From contig JACQZJ010000067.1 of the NCBI GenBank assembly GCA_016213895.1, positions 1 to 42,345 on the forward strand: a stretch of DNA of 42,345 nt, given 5' to 3'. Numbering within the stretch: position 1 is the stretch's first letter; each line of letters opens with the position of its first letter. Source of the DNA: Planctomycetota bacterium (GTDB taxonomy: Bacteria; Planctomycetota; B15-G4; JADJEK01). The position numbers and the translations under genes are program-made. Shown piece after piece: positions 1-9,472 of this stretch. Below the pieces are notes generated by a model, which was given only the letters and a program-made list of their open reading frames with translations, was not told the DNA's origin and made no database searches.

Positions 1-1539
<1,539 letters not shown>

Positions 1540-1574
1540 GGGCGTCCTTTCCTGGACACGCGGAACCGACGGCT

Positions 1575-1602
1575 ATTCAAGCAGCCGCGGCGGCACGGTC
1601 AA
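1575..1602 (-). promoter_or_regulatory. candidate promoter of hutU
   Basis: On the minus strand a TTGACC box (1597-1602) and a TTGAAT box (1575-1580) are separated by 16 nt, a fair sigma70-like match, about 35 nt upstream of the hutU start. Inferred from sequence only. Confidence 0.35.
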
Positions 1603-1636
1603 CCGCGCCGCGGGCGCGGGATCACACCCGGCGGCC

Positions 1637-2116
1637 CTACTTCCCGTTCGCCTGGCGGCGGAGCCAGTAGTCGCGGAAGGCTCTCAGGCGAGGCAGCGTC
1701 TCACGGTCCTTCTGGCGACCGGACGCCTCCTTGCTGGCGATGATGTCGTTCAGGTGGCACACCGGGAAGCCCTCGACATCGACGCGGCGACCCCAGGCGT
1801 CCTCGAACGCCTCGATCCCGTCCGGAGCGAACACCAGGTCGACGTCGAACGGGCCGCTTCTCAGTTGGACGAAGCCCTTGCCCCGCCGCACCTGCCCGGC
1901 CTGCTCATCCGTGAGCGCGAACCCGAGCTCCCGCAACGCCAGGACCAGCGCACGGCCGTTCTGCTCGGACTTCTCGACGAACAGATCCGTGTCCTGCGTC
2001 GTGTCAGGGAAGCCCAGGAGGATCGCCCCCGACTTGCCGAGGAACAGGTACCGCACGCCGTGTCGGGCAAAGACATCGCGGATCTCCTCGGCCTGCCGAT
2101 ATTCAAACGCGGCCAT
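1637..2116 (-). CDS. MNT/AbiEii-like nucleotidyltransferase of a two-gene module
   Basis: A 159-residue protein with a minimal nucleotidyltransferase core: a glycine/serine loop GKSG at residues 27-30, the acidic pair in QDTDLFV (D42, D44) and a third acidic strand FDVDLVF (about D91/D93), so the metal-binding triad is intact. Such DUF6036/AbiEii-like enzymes transfer NMP groups to proteins or tRNA and often sit in toxin-antitoxin or phage-defence pairs; the substrate here is unknown. A C-terminal helical tail (ASGRQKDRETL) is typical of the family. The ATG lies inside the end of the upstream 80-residue gene (14-nt overlap), which implies translational coupling. A longer reading upstream of this ATG is only the shadow of that gene. 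Confidence 0.8.
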   Translation of the reverse strand: MAAFEYRQAEEIRDVFARHGVRYLFLGKSGAILLGFPDTTQDTDLFVEKSEQNGRALVLALRELGFALTDEQAGQVRRGKGFVQLRSGPFDVDLVFAPDGIEAFEDAWGRRVDVEGFPVCHLNDIIASKEASGRQKDRETLPRLRAFRDYWLRRQANGK

Positions 2117-2345
2117 ACCCCAACCACACCGGGAGCGCCTCCTCGCACCAGCGCCGGTAGTCGGCGGTGGTGTCAAAGGCCCGGAACGGCTCGTCGTCGA
2201 GCACTGGCTTGTAGGTCTTGATGAACGCGTAGCGGAAGCGCGCCCGCAGCGAACGGCGCGCGGCGGCCTCGAACTCGGCCAACCACTCCGCGGGAATCTC
2301 CCCCGAGTCCCCCTCCGCACCGCGCTCCTGTGTCCTCTGCTGCAC
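2103..2345 (-). CDS. small protein paired with the nucleotidyltransferase
   Basis: An 80-residue hydrophilic protein, rich in Arg, Glu and aromatic residues, ending in LPVWLGYGRV. It starts at a GTG with a perfect AAGGAG ribosome site (2354-2359) 8 nt upstream, which fixes the start; the open frame continues upstream but looks non-coding. Its last 14 nt overlap the nucleotidyltransferase start. No transmembrane segment, signal peptide or recognised domain. Position and size suggest the antitoxin or specificity partner of the downstream enzyme; that role is inferred from gene order, not from a motif. Confidence 0.65.
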   Translation of the reverse strand: MQQRTQERGAEGDSGEIPAEWLAEFEAAARRSLRARFRYAFIKTYKPVLDDEPFRAFDTTADYRRWCEEALPVWLGYGRV

Positions 2346-2541
2346 GAGTCCGTCTCCTTGGCAAGTCCGCACGACGCTCGTTCGCGCCTGCCAGTCTATC
2401 AGGGCGTCCGGAGGTCCCCAAACGCCGCGGTCCGGCCACGAAACCCGGCGCGAAATCATTAAAGCCGGGCGGCCGGTATTCCCGAAGAGTGTCCATCGTC
2501 GCGCGCTCCAAGCCGCGCCGTCCGCACTCAGGAGGTGTCGA

Positions 2542-2988
2542 ATGGTGGTGAGTCCTGCTGCCAGGCGGACTAGCAAGCCGAACCGCGGGAGATCAGGCGC
2601 AACGACTTGCGCCAGAGCCAGGACGCGGGGAACGGAAGCAGGGCGCAAGGGAGGCGCAGTGGCCGCGCGGGGCAAGACCGCGGGGAAGGGCGGCAGGGCC
2701 GTGCCGGCGGCGAGACCGCCCGCCGAGAGCAAGCCGCGCGATCCGACCGCGCGCGTGGCCGCGCCCGCCGTGCGCCTGGGCATGACGCCCGCGGAGGTGC
2801 GCGCGGCGGCGGGCCAGCCGGACTGCATCCTGTTCGGCTCGGACGACCACGTCGAGTGGCAGTTCGGCGCGCCCGGCCTGGACCCGGCCGGAGCGCCCGC
2901 GCTCTACGTCACCACGCTCAGCTTCTGCGCCGGGCGGGTGATCCGCATCACCGAGAGGCTTTCCGAGCGGCTCTCCGAGCGGACGTAG
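2542..2988 (+). CDS. small basic protein with SmpA/OmlA-like C-terminal domain
   Basis: 148 residues. The first 70 are a disordered Arg/Ala/Pro/Lys-rich stretch; the rest (about 78-140) reads as a compact alpha/beta domain beginning LGMTPAEVRAAAGQPD, the hallmark opening of SmpA/OmlA (BamE-like) domains, followed by strands VEWQFG and LYVTTLSF. There is no signal peptide or lipobox, unlike true BamE, so it may be cytosolic. The ATG has an AGGAGG ribosome site (2530-2535) 6 nt upstream. It ends 33 nt from the convergent antiporter gene. Function unknown; the domain call is moderately secure. Confidence 0.65.
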   Translation: MVVSPAARRTSKPNRGRSGATTCARARTRGTEAGRKGGAVAARGKTAGKGGRAVPAARPPAESKPRDPTARVAAPAVRLGMTPAEVRAAAGQPDCILFGSDDHVEWQFGAPGLDPAGAPALYVTTLSFCAGRVIRITERLSERLSERT

Positions 2989-3021
2989 GCGAACGCCGCA
3001 AGACGGCGGCCGCGGCGCGGC

Positions 3022-4995
3022 TCACCCCGCGCCGTTCTCGCCGACCTTCTTCCCGAACACGAAGAGGACCGCGGCCAGGACCGCGCTCCCCAGGCCGATG
3101 CTCGTCCACGGGCTCCAGCCGAGGAACGCGACCGGCAGGTAGCCGGCCGAGGCCGCCACCACGAGGCAGAGCACGGCGTAGGGCGCCTGCGTGCGCACGT
3201 GATCGATGTGATCGGAAGCGGCCGCGATCGAGGACAGCACGGTCGTGTCCGAGATCGGCGAGCAGTGGTCGCCGAAGATCGAGCCCTCGAGCACGGCGCC
3301 GATGGAGAGGATCACGAGCTGCGCGCCGCTGATCTGCCCGCTGTTCTCCCCCAGGGCGTAGGCCAGTCCCACCACGATCGGCAGGAGGATGCTCATCGTG
3401 CCCCAGGAGGTCCCGGTGGAGAAGGACACGGCGCTGGAGAGCAGGAAGAGGATGATGGGCAGGAGCAGGGGATTGAGCGCGTCGCCCAGGAGCACGGTCA
3501 GGTACTGCGCCGTTCCCAGGCGCACGCACGCGTCGCCGATCATCCAGGCGAGGTAGAGGATGGCGATGGCGATCCCGGTGGAGCGCAGCGTCCTCCAAGC
3601 CGCGGTGACGATCTCGCGCCGCATGCCGGCAAGAAGCGAGGCGAGCACGGCGAGGGCAAGCCCGGCGCTCGACCCGATCAAGAGGGCGAGGTAGCTGTCG
3701 GCGTTGCCGAGCACCTGCGACAATCCCGCGGTCGTGAACAGCTCGGCCGCGGGAAGGGCGAAGGCCTGGCCGCTGTAGAGGATGACGTAGAGCGTCACGG
3801 CGATGAAGACCGCGAGCGGCAAGAGCGCCCGCCACGCCCGGGGCAAGACGCCCGCGGCCGGCTCCATGGCCGTGGCCACGTCCCCCACCATGGGCTTGCC
3901 CCCGGCGCGCACCAGGAGCCCGGTGCGGCGCGCGCGCCGCTCGGCGCCGAGCATGGGGCCGAGGTCGCGCGAGGCGAAGGTCACCAGCCCGACCAGGATG
4001 AGGGTGAAGATGCAGTAGAAGCGGTAGGGCAAGGTCTCGATGAAGACCGCGTAGCCCTCGTCCGGCGACCTGCCGGCCAGAGGCAGCTGCGCGCTGAAGG
4101 TCGAGACCTCGAAGGCGATCCAGGTGCTGAAAATCGACAGGCCGGCGACCGGGGCCGAGGTGCTGTCGATGATGTAGGAGAGCTTCTCGCGCGAGACGCG
4201 GAAGCGGTCCGCGAGCGGGCGCATCATGCCGCCGACCAGGATCGTGTTGGCGTAGTCGTCGAAGAAGACGACCATGGCGAGCATGGCGATGACGAAGCCG
4301 ATCACCTGGCCGCGGTCCGTGCGCTTCAGCTGTTCCCAGAGGAAGCTGGCGAACACGTCGTAGGGGGCCAGGGCCGTGGAGGAGAGCGGGGCGGCGCCGG
4401 CGGCGAGCCGGACGAGGAAGGCGCCGACCAGCACGCCGGCGAAGAGCGAGGCGATCGGCCGGCGCAGCAAGATGGCGAGCGCGATCGCCACGAGCGGCGG
4501 CAGGATCGCGTCGCGCCGCGCCGGCGACCAGGAGCGGAAGGCGCTCTGTTCCGGTTCGCCGGGAGCGCGCCAGAACAGGCGCAGCCCGCCCTCGGCGCGC
4601 TCCAGGCGCAGGCACAGCCCGCCCGCGACGGGCTCTTCCATGCCGGCGATCTCGAGCGCGAGACCGGCGTCGGCCGAGACCTTCAAGAGCGCGCGCACCA
4701 GCGCGTCGCGCAGGCCGCGCTGCGCAGCGGCCGTGGTCTGCCCCGCGTCCGGCACGTGGTTCACCGTCTCGCCGAGGAGCAGGCGGCCGCGCCCCTCTCC
4801 CGTCCGCTCTAGGGCCGGGCCGGCGAGGAGCGCGCTCCCGAGCACGACCTCGCCCTCCGGCCCCGGCACGGTCTCCTCGGTCAGCATCTCGTAGACGGAC
4901 AGCGCTGCCAGCTCGCCGTGGTCCGCGGCCGGCAGGAAGAAGAAGAGCGCGAATCCGAAGACGAGGGCGAGCGCGAGGCCGAGGATCCGCTTCAT
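3022..4995 (-). CDS. NhaC-family Na+/H+ antiporter with an N-terminal periplasmic extension
   Basis: A 657-residue inner-membrane protein. Residues 1-22 form a membrane anchor, about 25-160 a soluble and probably periplasmic domain, and from about 165 on there are 11-12 hydrophobic segments. The family signatures FFDDYANT, the STSWGTM loop and GDHCSPISDTT identify NhaC-type antiporters, which exchange Na+ for H+ or related organic pairs. NhaC proteins are usually 450-520 residues, so the 140-residue N-terminal domain is extra. A -10-like TACAAT ends 7 nt upstream of the ATG and there is no Shine-Dalgarno, suggesting a leaderless transcript. The transported ion is not readable from the sequence. 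Confidence 0.9.
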   Translation of the reverse strand: MKRILGLALALVFGFALFFFLPAADHGELAALSVYEMLTEETVPGPEGEVVLGSALLAGPALERTGEGRGRLLLGETVNHVPDAGQTTAAAQRGLRDALVRALLKVSADAGLALEIAGMEEPVAGGLCLRLERAEGGLRLFWRAPGEPEQSAFRSWSPARRDAILPPLVAIALAILLRRPIASLFAGVLVGAFLVRLAAGAAPLSSTALAPYDVFASFLWEQLKRTDRGQVIGFVIAMLAMVVFFDDYANTILVGGMMRPLADRFRVSREKLSYIIDSTSAPVAGLSIFSTWIAFEVSTFSAQLPLAGRSPDEGYAVFIETLPYRFYCIFTLILVGLVTFASRDLGPMLGAERRARRTGLLVRAGGKPMVGDVATAMEPAAGVLPRAWRALLPLAVFIAVTLYVILYSGQAFALPAAELFTTAGLSQVLGNADSYLALLIGSSAGLALAVLASLLAGMRREIVTAAWRTLRSTGIAIAILYLAWMIGDACVRLGTAQYLTVLLGDALNPLLLPIILFLLSSAVSFSTGTSWGTMSILLPIVVGLAYALGENSGQISGAQLVILSIGAVLEGSIFGDHCSPISDTTVLSSIAAASDHIDHVRTQAPYAVLCLVVAASAGYLPVAFLGWSPWTSIGLGSAVLAAVLFVFGKKVGENGAG

Positions 4996-5002
4996 TGGCT
5001 GA

Positions 5003-5008
5003 ATTGTA
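5003..5008 (-). promoter_or_regulatory. -10 box (TACAAT) immediately upstream of the NhaC gene
   Basis: TACAAT on the minus strand with only 7 nt between it and the start codon, so transcription should begin at or next to the A of ATG. A poor -35 (TTGCGC, 15-nt spacer) lies upstream. Confidence 0.45.
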
Positions 5009-5188
5009 GCGCCCGCCCCCCGCGCGCAAGACCGCGGTTACGAAGCACTTCTGGCGCGGGCGCCGTTCATCCCCCTTGGCGCGCCTGGCGGCGGGACCGA
5101 TGGCCAATGCGCACCCACGATTCCCCAAGCGTGATTCTCCAGCTCCAGGTTGCTAGCGTCTCGTGGTCTTGTGGGAGTCTTCGTCTAG

Positions 5189-6598
5189 GTGCCACACCGC
5201 ATCGAGTTCCGCGTCCGCCCGCTCTTCATGTTGGCGATTCTCGTGGTTGCGGCGTTGCCGGTCCTCGCGACGATCGAGACCAACAGGGCGGCAAACGCGA
5301 TCGACGACCTCCTCGACGAAGGCGTTTCAGCCCTGGGTGAGCTCGACGACTTGATGCAGTCCCTGCTGGACATCCGCAGCGGCGTGCTCGAGATCGCTCT
5401 GCCGGCGGTCGAGGACCGCCATGACCTCGTTCGCACCGTCGAGCAGACGATCCATCGCCTGAGGCAAGACGCGGCCAGCCTCGAGGAGCTCGATGTCGAG
5501 GTTCTGTCAGGCACACGGCGCGCGGAGGAGGTCGCGACGAGCGTGGCCGCAGCCGCCGACGCGGTCTCCGAGTTCTTCGGGACGGCTTGCGACAGCGAGG
5601 TTGACCCCCAGACTCTCGCCCGCGAGGCGCTCCGGGTCTCAGCTCTTGTCGACGACGCGGCTACCGCCATCCAGTCGCTCTCGCGCAGGATCGGCAACGT
5701 GGCCCGCCTCGTCGACAGGGACGTGCCACGCCACCTGCGCATCGCACACTACGCCGGATTGGCGCTCGCCGCGATCGCCCTGGCCGGATTGGGCCTGGTC
5801 CTGGTCGAACGCCTGAAATCCCCTGCATCCCGCCGCCAACTCAAACGGCTGCTGGCCGCCAGCCTGCGCGCCGGCACCTTGCGTGATCCTACCGGCCACC
5901 CGCTCTGCCCTGCGACGGACGAACAGGGCCGCAGCGTCCACCTGCCGGTGCGCATCACCCGTCTCCTCCATCACCGGCCCCTCCATCAGACGTTCATGGC
6001 GGAAATCCACCTGCCCTCCGGCAAGCTTCCGGTCTGGGGCAAGCGCTACACGTTCTTGGGAGCGCTTCGCAGCCTGGTGATCCCGTTGGTGCCGATGTAC
6101 GCCCGGGGATCGTGGCGAATCCTGTGCGCGTTCGACCAACGCGGCGTGACCTCTCCGTCTCCCGTCGCCCTGTGCACGCAGCGGGTACTCGGGATCCCCG
6201 TCGGTCACGTCGTGCTCGCCCGGCACGCCGGCAGGCTCCTCACGGTGAAACGCCGCCTCTTCGGCGCTAAGGCGTTTCACGTTCTCGACCCTTCGGCTCG
6301 CAGCGAATGCCTCGAGCGATTCCGCACCTTCGTCGACGGCATGCACGAAGCCGGCTGCTACCAGATCAAGCTCAGATACGTACATCTCCGCGCTCACAGC
6401 GACGGGTCGTTCGATCCGGCAAGCCCGACCTTCGTTCTCTGCGACCTGGACAAGGTCCTTCACCTGCCGCGCGCTCCGCAGTACTTCCGGAACTGGCTCG
6501 CTCGACACGACCGCCGGCGAATCGCTCGCTCCATGACTGGCGACCTCGGCCAGTCCGAGACAGCGGCGTTTCGCGCCTGGGCTGGTATCCGTGCGTGA
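5189..6598 (+). CDS. membrane receptor-like protein with a degenerate WaaP/Kdo-kinase-like domain
   Basis: 469 residues. A membrane segment at about 10-28 is followed by a roughly 155-residue all-helical region resembling the four-helix sensor bundle of chemoreceptors and histidine kinases, then a second membrane segment (188-206). The cytoplasmic part (about 245-450) follows the order of lipopolysaccharide-kinase folds: a strand with a candidate ATP-binding Lys (K285 in VWGKRY), an Arg-rich helix, GVTSPSPVAL (Gly-x-x-x-P-x-P-x-A-L), HEAG (386-389), then CDLDKV with the metal-binding Asp (D419). Where kinases have the His-Arg-Asp of the catalytic loop this protein reads Gln-Ile-Lys (392-394), while the later loop His (H399) stays in register. 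The start is GTG directly after an in-frame TAG. Codon use is less GC-extreme than in neighbours. Kinase-fold call moderate, function unknown. Confidence 0.65.
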   Translation: MPHRIEFRVRPLFMLAILVVAALPVLATIETNRAANAIDDLLDEGVSALGELDDLMQSLLDIRSGVLEIALPAVEDRHDLVRTVEQTIHRLRQDAASLEELDVEVLSGTRRAEEVATSVAAAADAVSEFFGTACDSEVDPQTLAREALRVSALVDDAATAIQSLSRRIGNVARLVDRDVPRHLRIAHYAGLALAAIALAGLGLVLVERLKSPASRRQLKRLLAASLRAGTLRDPTGHPLCPATDEQGRSVHLPVRITRLLHHRPLHQTFMAEIHLPSGKLPVWGKRYTFLGALRSLVIPLVPMYARGSWRILCAFDQRGVTSPSPVALCTQRVLGIPVGHVVLARHAGRLLTVKRRLFGAKAFHVLDPSARSECLERFRTFVDGMHEAGCYQIKLRYVHLRAHSDGSFDPASPTFVLCDLDKVLHLPRAPQYFRNWLARHDRRRIARSMTGDLGQSETAAFRAWAGIRA

Positions 6599-6690
6599 GA
6601 TCCGGCTCACGTATCGCACCGCCGCTCCAAGCCGGCGCCCTTCGCTTGACGCAGCTCACCCGCAGTAAGGTCCCGCGAACCGCTTCCGCT

Positions 6691-6742
6691 CACGGCAATG
6701 CAGCCGTGAAGCGCCCGTCTTGTCCGCGCTCCACGGCTGCAT
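6691..6742. terminator. bidirectional hairpin between convergent genes
   Basis: A perfect 11-bp inverted repeat (6698-6708 with 6732-6742), extended inside by AGCG/CGCT, lies between two convergent stop codons. A second CACGGC copy at 6691-6696 can pair with 6703-6708 instead, so two exclusive hairpins are possible. There is no clear T-run. Confidence 0.5.
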
Positions 6743-6765
6743 CGCCACCGAGGTGCACCTGAGTC

Positions 6766-7869
6766 CTAGTCAATACCCTTCTTCTTCGCCTGCTCGCGCA
6801 GGATCGCCAGCACGCGCGCATCGAACGCGTCCTCGGATCCCGCTGCCTTCTTCAGCGCCTCGTCCAGAAAGGCGCGGCGCTCGGCCGAGAGGCGCGTGAT
6901 CTCCTCCAGGAGCTTCGCGCGATCAGCCTCGATCTCGTCGAGCCGCGCGCGGCGCTCTGCCAGCGTCAGGCTCCTGAACTCCTCGGGCAGCTCCTCGTCG
7001 GACAGCTCATCGAGGTCCACGCGCCCGGCGCGCACCGCGGCCAGCAGGTCGTGCTCGCCGGCCGCGCCGGCCGTACGGCCGGCGAACTCGGCCCGGTCCG
7101 CGGCCGCGGCCGCCGGCATGCTCGCCACCTCGCTCACCTTCTCCTTCTCCTCGCTCTGCAGCTCGGCCGAGCCGTAGGGGAGCGAGCTTCGCGCCAGCAG
7201 GCCGTTCAGCTCGGCCAGGCGCGCGTCCAGCGGCGTCTCGATGGCCAGCACGCCGCCCGACTGGTCGATCGTGGTGAACGTGCCCTCGCTCCTCTTGGCG
7301 ATGTCCTGCCAGGCCGCGGCGGTCTCCTCGCTCCCGCCGCAGCGGATCGTGTTGACGATGATCTCGCGGCGCACCGCCTCCGCGCAGATCTCGCGGTAGT
7401 CCTTGCCGTCGTCGTAGTCCATGTGCGGCGGCGCGTCGCCGACCAGGAAGATCACCCTCAGGATGCGCTCCGTTCCGGCGCTCCAGCCCAGTCCGAACAC
7501 GGCCTCATGCAGCGCCGCGTTCACGTGCTCCGGGCCGTCGCCGCCGCCGCCGGCCGAGTAGCACCAAAGCTCCCGGTACACCGCGTCCAGGTCCGCGCTC
7601 AGGTCGAAGGCGCGCGTCACGTACTCGTCGCCCTGGTCACGAAAGGCGACCAGGCCGATCTTCAGGTCGGGCGCCGGCTCGCCCGTGGCGATGCGGTTGG
7701 CGATGGACCAGATCTTGGCCTTCGCGCCCTCGATCAAGCCGGACATGCTGCCGGTCGTGTCCAGGACGAAGGCGACCTCGATCCTCGCAGGCGGAACGGC
7801 CTCCTCGGCCGCGCAGAGGGCGGGAGAGAGAAGGAAGGCGCAGGTCAGGACGGCGTTCAGGGTCTTCAT
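6766..7869 (-). CDS. secreted von Willebrand factor A domain protein
   Basis: 367 residues with a signal peptide (1-20; LLSPALCA then AEEA). The VWA fold starts at about residue 30 with the metal-ion-dependent adhesion site DTTGS (D37, T39, S41), then the conserved RDQGDEYVTRAF strand and FLVGDAPPHMDY. Planctomycete-type VWA proteins of this form are exported and bind ligands through the metal site; no partner is known. The C-terminal 100 residues are charged and helical (a Leu-Glu-Arg coiled-coil-like region, 290-350). The chosen ATG has a GAGGAA site about 9 nt upstream and is the only one in front of a signal peptide. It is divergent from the HD gene; the two start codons are 91 nt apart. 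Confidence 0.88.
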   Translation of the reverse strand: MKTLNAVLTCAFLLSPALCAAEEAVPPARIEVAFVLDTTGSMSGLIEGAKAKIWSIANRIATGEPAPDLKIGLVAFRDQGDEYVTRAFDLSADLDAVYRELWCYSAGGGGDGPEHVNAALHEAVFGLGWSAGTERILRVIFLVGDAPPHMDYDDGKDYREICAEAVRREIIVNTIRCGGSEETAAAWQDIAKRSEGTFTTIDQSGGVLAIETPLDARLAELNGLLARSSLPYGSAELQSEEKEKVSEVASMPAAAAADRAEFAGRTAGAAGEHDLLAAVRAGRVDLDELSDEELPEEFRSLTLAERRARLDEIEADRAKLLEEITRLSAERRAFLDEALKKAAGSEDAFDARVLAILREQAKKKGID

Positions 7870-7947
7870 GGCGGCTGTTCCTCGGGACGTCGGGCACGGC
7901 CGTCTGGACCGGCCGCCGCCGCGCGAGTTCCCGATTTCGCCCCGTGC

Positions 7948-7953
7948 TACACT
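7948..7953 (+). promoter_or_regulatory. -10 box (TACACT) of the HD-domain gene
   Basis: GCTACACTGCG with TACACT ending 7 nt before the ATG. No Shine-Dalgarno is present, so the mRNA is probably leaderless. No good -35 at 17 nt. Confidence 0.45.
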
Positions 7954-7960
7954 GCGCCGC

Positions 7961-9331
7961 ATGCTCCCGGAGAAGCAGTCGGTCATCCGCGATCCGGTCC
8001 ACGGGGACATCCACCTGTCCGGCGAGGAGGTCTACCTGCTCGACACGCCCGAGGTCCAGCGCCTGCGCGGCGTGCGCCAGCTCGGCACGGCCTACCTGGT
8101 CTACCCAGGCGCCAACCACACGCGCTTCGAGCACATGATCGGCACGTGCCACATGGCCGGCCTGATGGTCGAGGCGCTCGAGCGCCGCCGCGCGCGCTCT
8201 CCCACGCAGCTGCTCGGCGTGGCGCCGGAAGAGGCGCGCCTGGTGCGCTTCGCGGCGCTCCTGCACGACGTGGCCCACATCCCCTTCGGCCACAACATCG
8301 AGGACCAGACCGGCCTGTTCGCCCGGCACGACACGCCGGCGCGCGTCGAGGCCGCGCTCTCGCGCGGCGCCCTCGGCGAGCGCCTCGCGCGCCTCGGCGT
8401 GCGGGACGAGGTGCTCGGCATCCTGGACGCCGGCCCGGCGCGCGACCGCGTCCCCGTGTACTGGAAGCAGATCGTGAGCGACACGATCTGCTCCGACATC
8501 TTCGACTACCTGAAGCGCGACGCCTACTACACCGGGCTCAAGCTCTCCTACGATCCGCGCATCATCGAGTCGTTCCGCATCGACCGCATGAGCGGCAACC
8601 TCTTCATCGACGTGGAGAAGCGCGGGCTGGTGCGCGAGGACGTGCTCTCCGAGGTCGTGCGCATGCTCGAGGCGCGCTACTACTTCTCGGAGCGGGTCTA
8701 CTACCACCACGCCAAGATCGCGGCCGGCGCCCTCATCGCCAAGGCGGCCGAGTACGCCATCGAGTCGGGCGCCGCGACCGAGGCCGACTTCCACGACCAG
8801 ACGGACGATTCCCTGCTCTCCTTCCTGGAGAACCTCGAGCGCGGCGACGAAACGACGCGCGCGCGCACGCGCGACCTGGTGCGCCGCCTGCGCGCGCGGC
8901 GCCTGTTCAAGCGCTGCGGGGTCTATCCGCTCTACGCCAACCGCGGCGCGCAGGACGAGCTGGTCGAGCGCTTCTTCGCGCCGGGCCGGCACCGGGCGCG
9001 CTGCGAGGCCGAACAGCGCATCGCGCGCGCCGCGAAGCGGCGGCTGCGACGCGACGTCGAGGTGATGCTCTACTGCCCGGCGCGCAACATGCAGCTCAAG
9101 GAGGCGCGCATCCACGTGCGCTTCCCGGGCGAGGAGCGCGTGCGCCCGCTCTCCGACTTCGCCGATCGGGTCCCGCGCCTGCGCGACTTGGAGGACTCCT
9201 ACCGCGGCTTGTGGAAGTTCTACGTCCTGACGTCGGAGAGCGCTCCGGCCGCGATCGCCGCCATCCAGAAGATCCTGGAACGGGAGCTCGCGGGCGCGGT
9301 GAACGTGTATCAGGCGGAGCCCGCCTCCTGA
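7961..9331 (+). CDS. HD-domain phosphohydrolase (dNTPase-like)
   Basis: 456 residues, cytoplasmic. It opens with the family's IRDPVHGDIHLS motif; H58 (FEHMIG), the HD pair (H102-D103 in LLHDVAHIPFGH) and a later Asp in SDIFDYLKRD form the metal site of HD-superfamily hydrolases related to SAMHD1 and bacterial dGTPases. Family members cleave dNTPs or other nucleotides; the substrate here cannot be told. Length matches the 400-460-residue YdhJ-like group. The ATG was chosen because the conserved domain begins at residue 8; the frame is open upstream but that part is antisense to the VWA gene. It has no obvious operon partner. Confidence 0.9.
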   Translation: MLPEKQSVIRDPVHGDIHLSGEEVYLLDTPEVQRLRGVRQLGTAYLVYPGANHTRFEHMIGTCHMAGLMVEALERRRARSPTQLLGVAPEEARLVRFAALLHDVAHIPFGHNIEDQTGLFARHDTPARVEAALSRGALGERLARLGVRDEVLGILDAGPARDRVPVYWKQIVSDTICSDIFDYLKRDAYYTGLKLSYDPRIIESFRIDRMSGNLFIDVEKRGLVREDVLSEVVRMLEARYYFSERVYYHHAKIAAGALIAKAAEYAIESGAATEADFHDQTDDSLLSFLENLERGDETTRARTRDLVRRLRARRLFKRCGVYPLYANRGAQDELVERFFAPGRHRARCEAEQRIARAAKRRLRRDVEVMLYCPARNMQLKEARIHVRFPGEERVRPLSDFADRVPRLRDLEDSYRGLWKFYVLTSESAPAAIAAIQKILERELAGAVNVYQAEPAS

Positions 9332-9346
9332 CGCCGCCGGACAAGG

Positions 9347-9352
9347 TATACT
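9347..9352 (+). promoter_or_regulatory. -10 box (TATACT) upstream of the disrupted peptidase
   Basis: A five-of-six match to TATAAT in the context GTATACTGCGG, about 120 nt upstream of the start codon. The leader is GC-rich. -35 not recognisable. Confidence 0.35.
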
Positions 9353-9472
9353 GCGGCCCTGCCGCGCGGCGCGGGCCCTCCCGGCACGCCCGCGGGCGGA
9401 TCCCGGCGCTCCGCCACGGGGCGCCCGCACCGTCGAGGCGCAGCCGGGCTCGACTCCACGGAGAAAGGAAGC

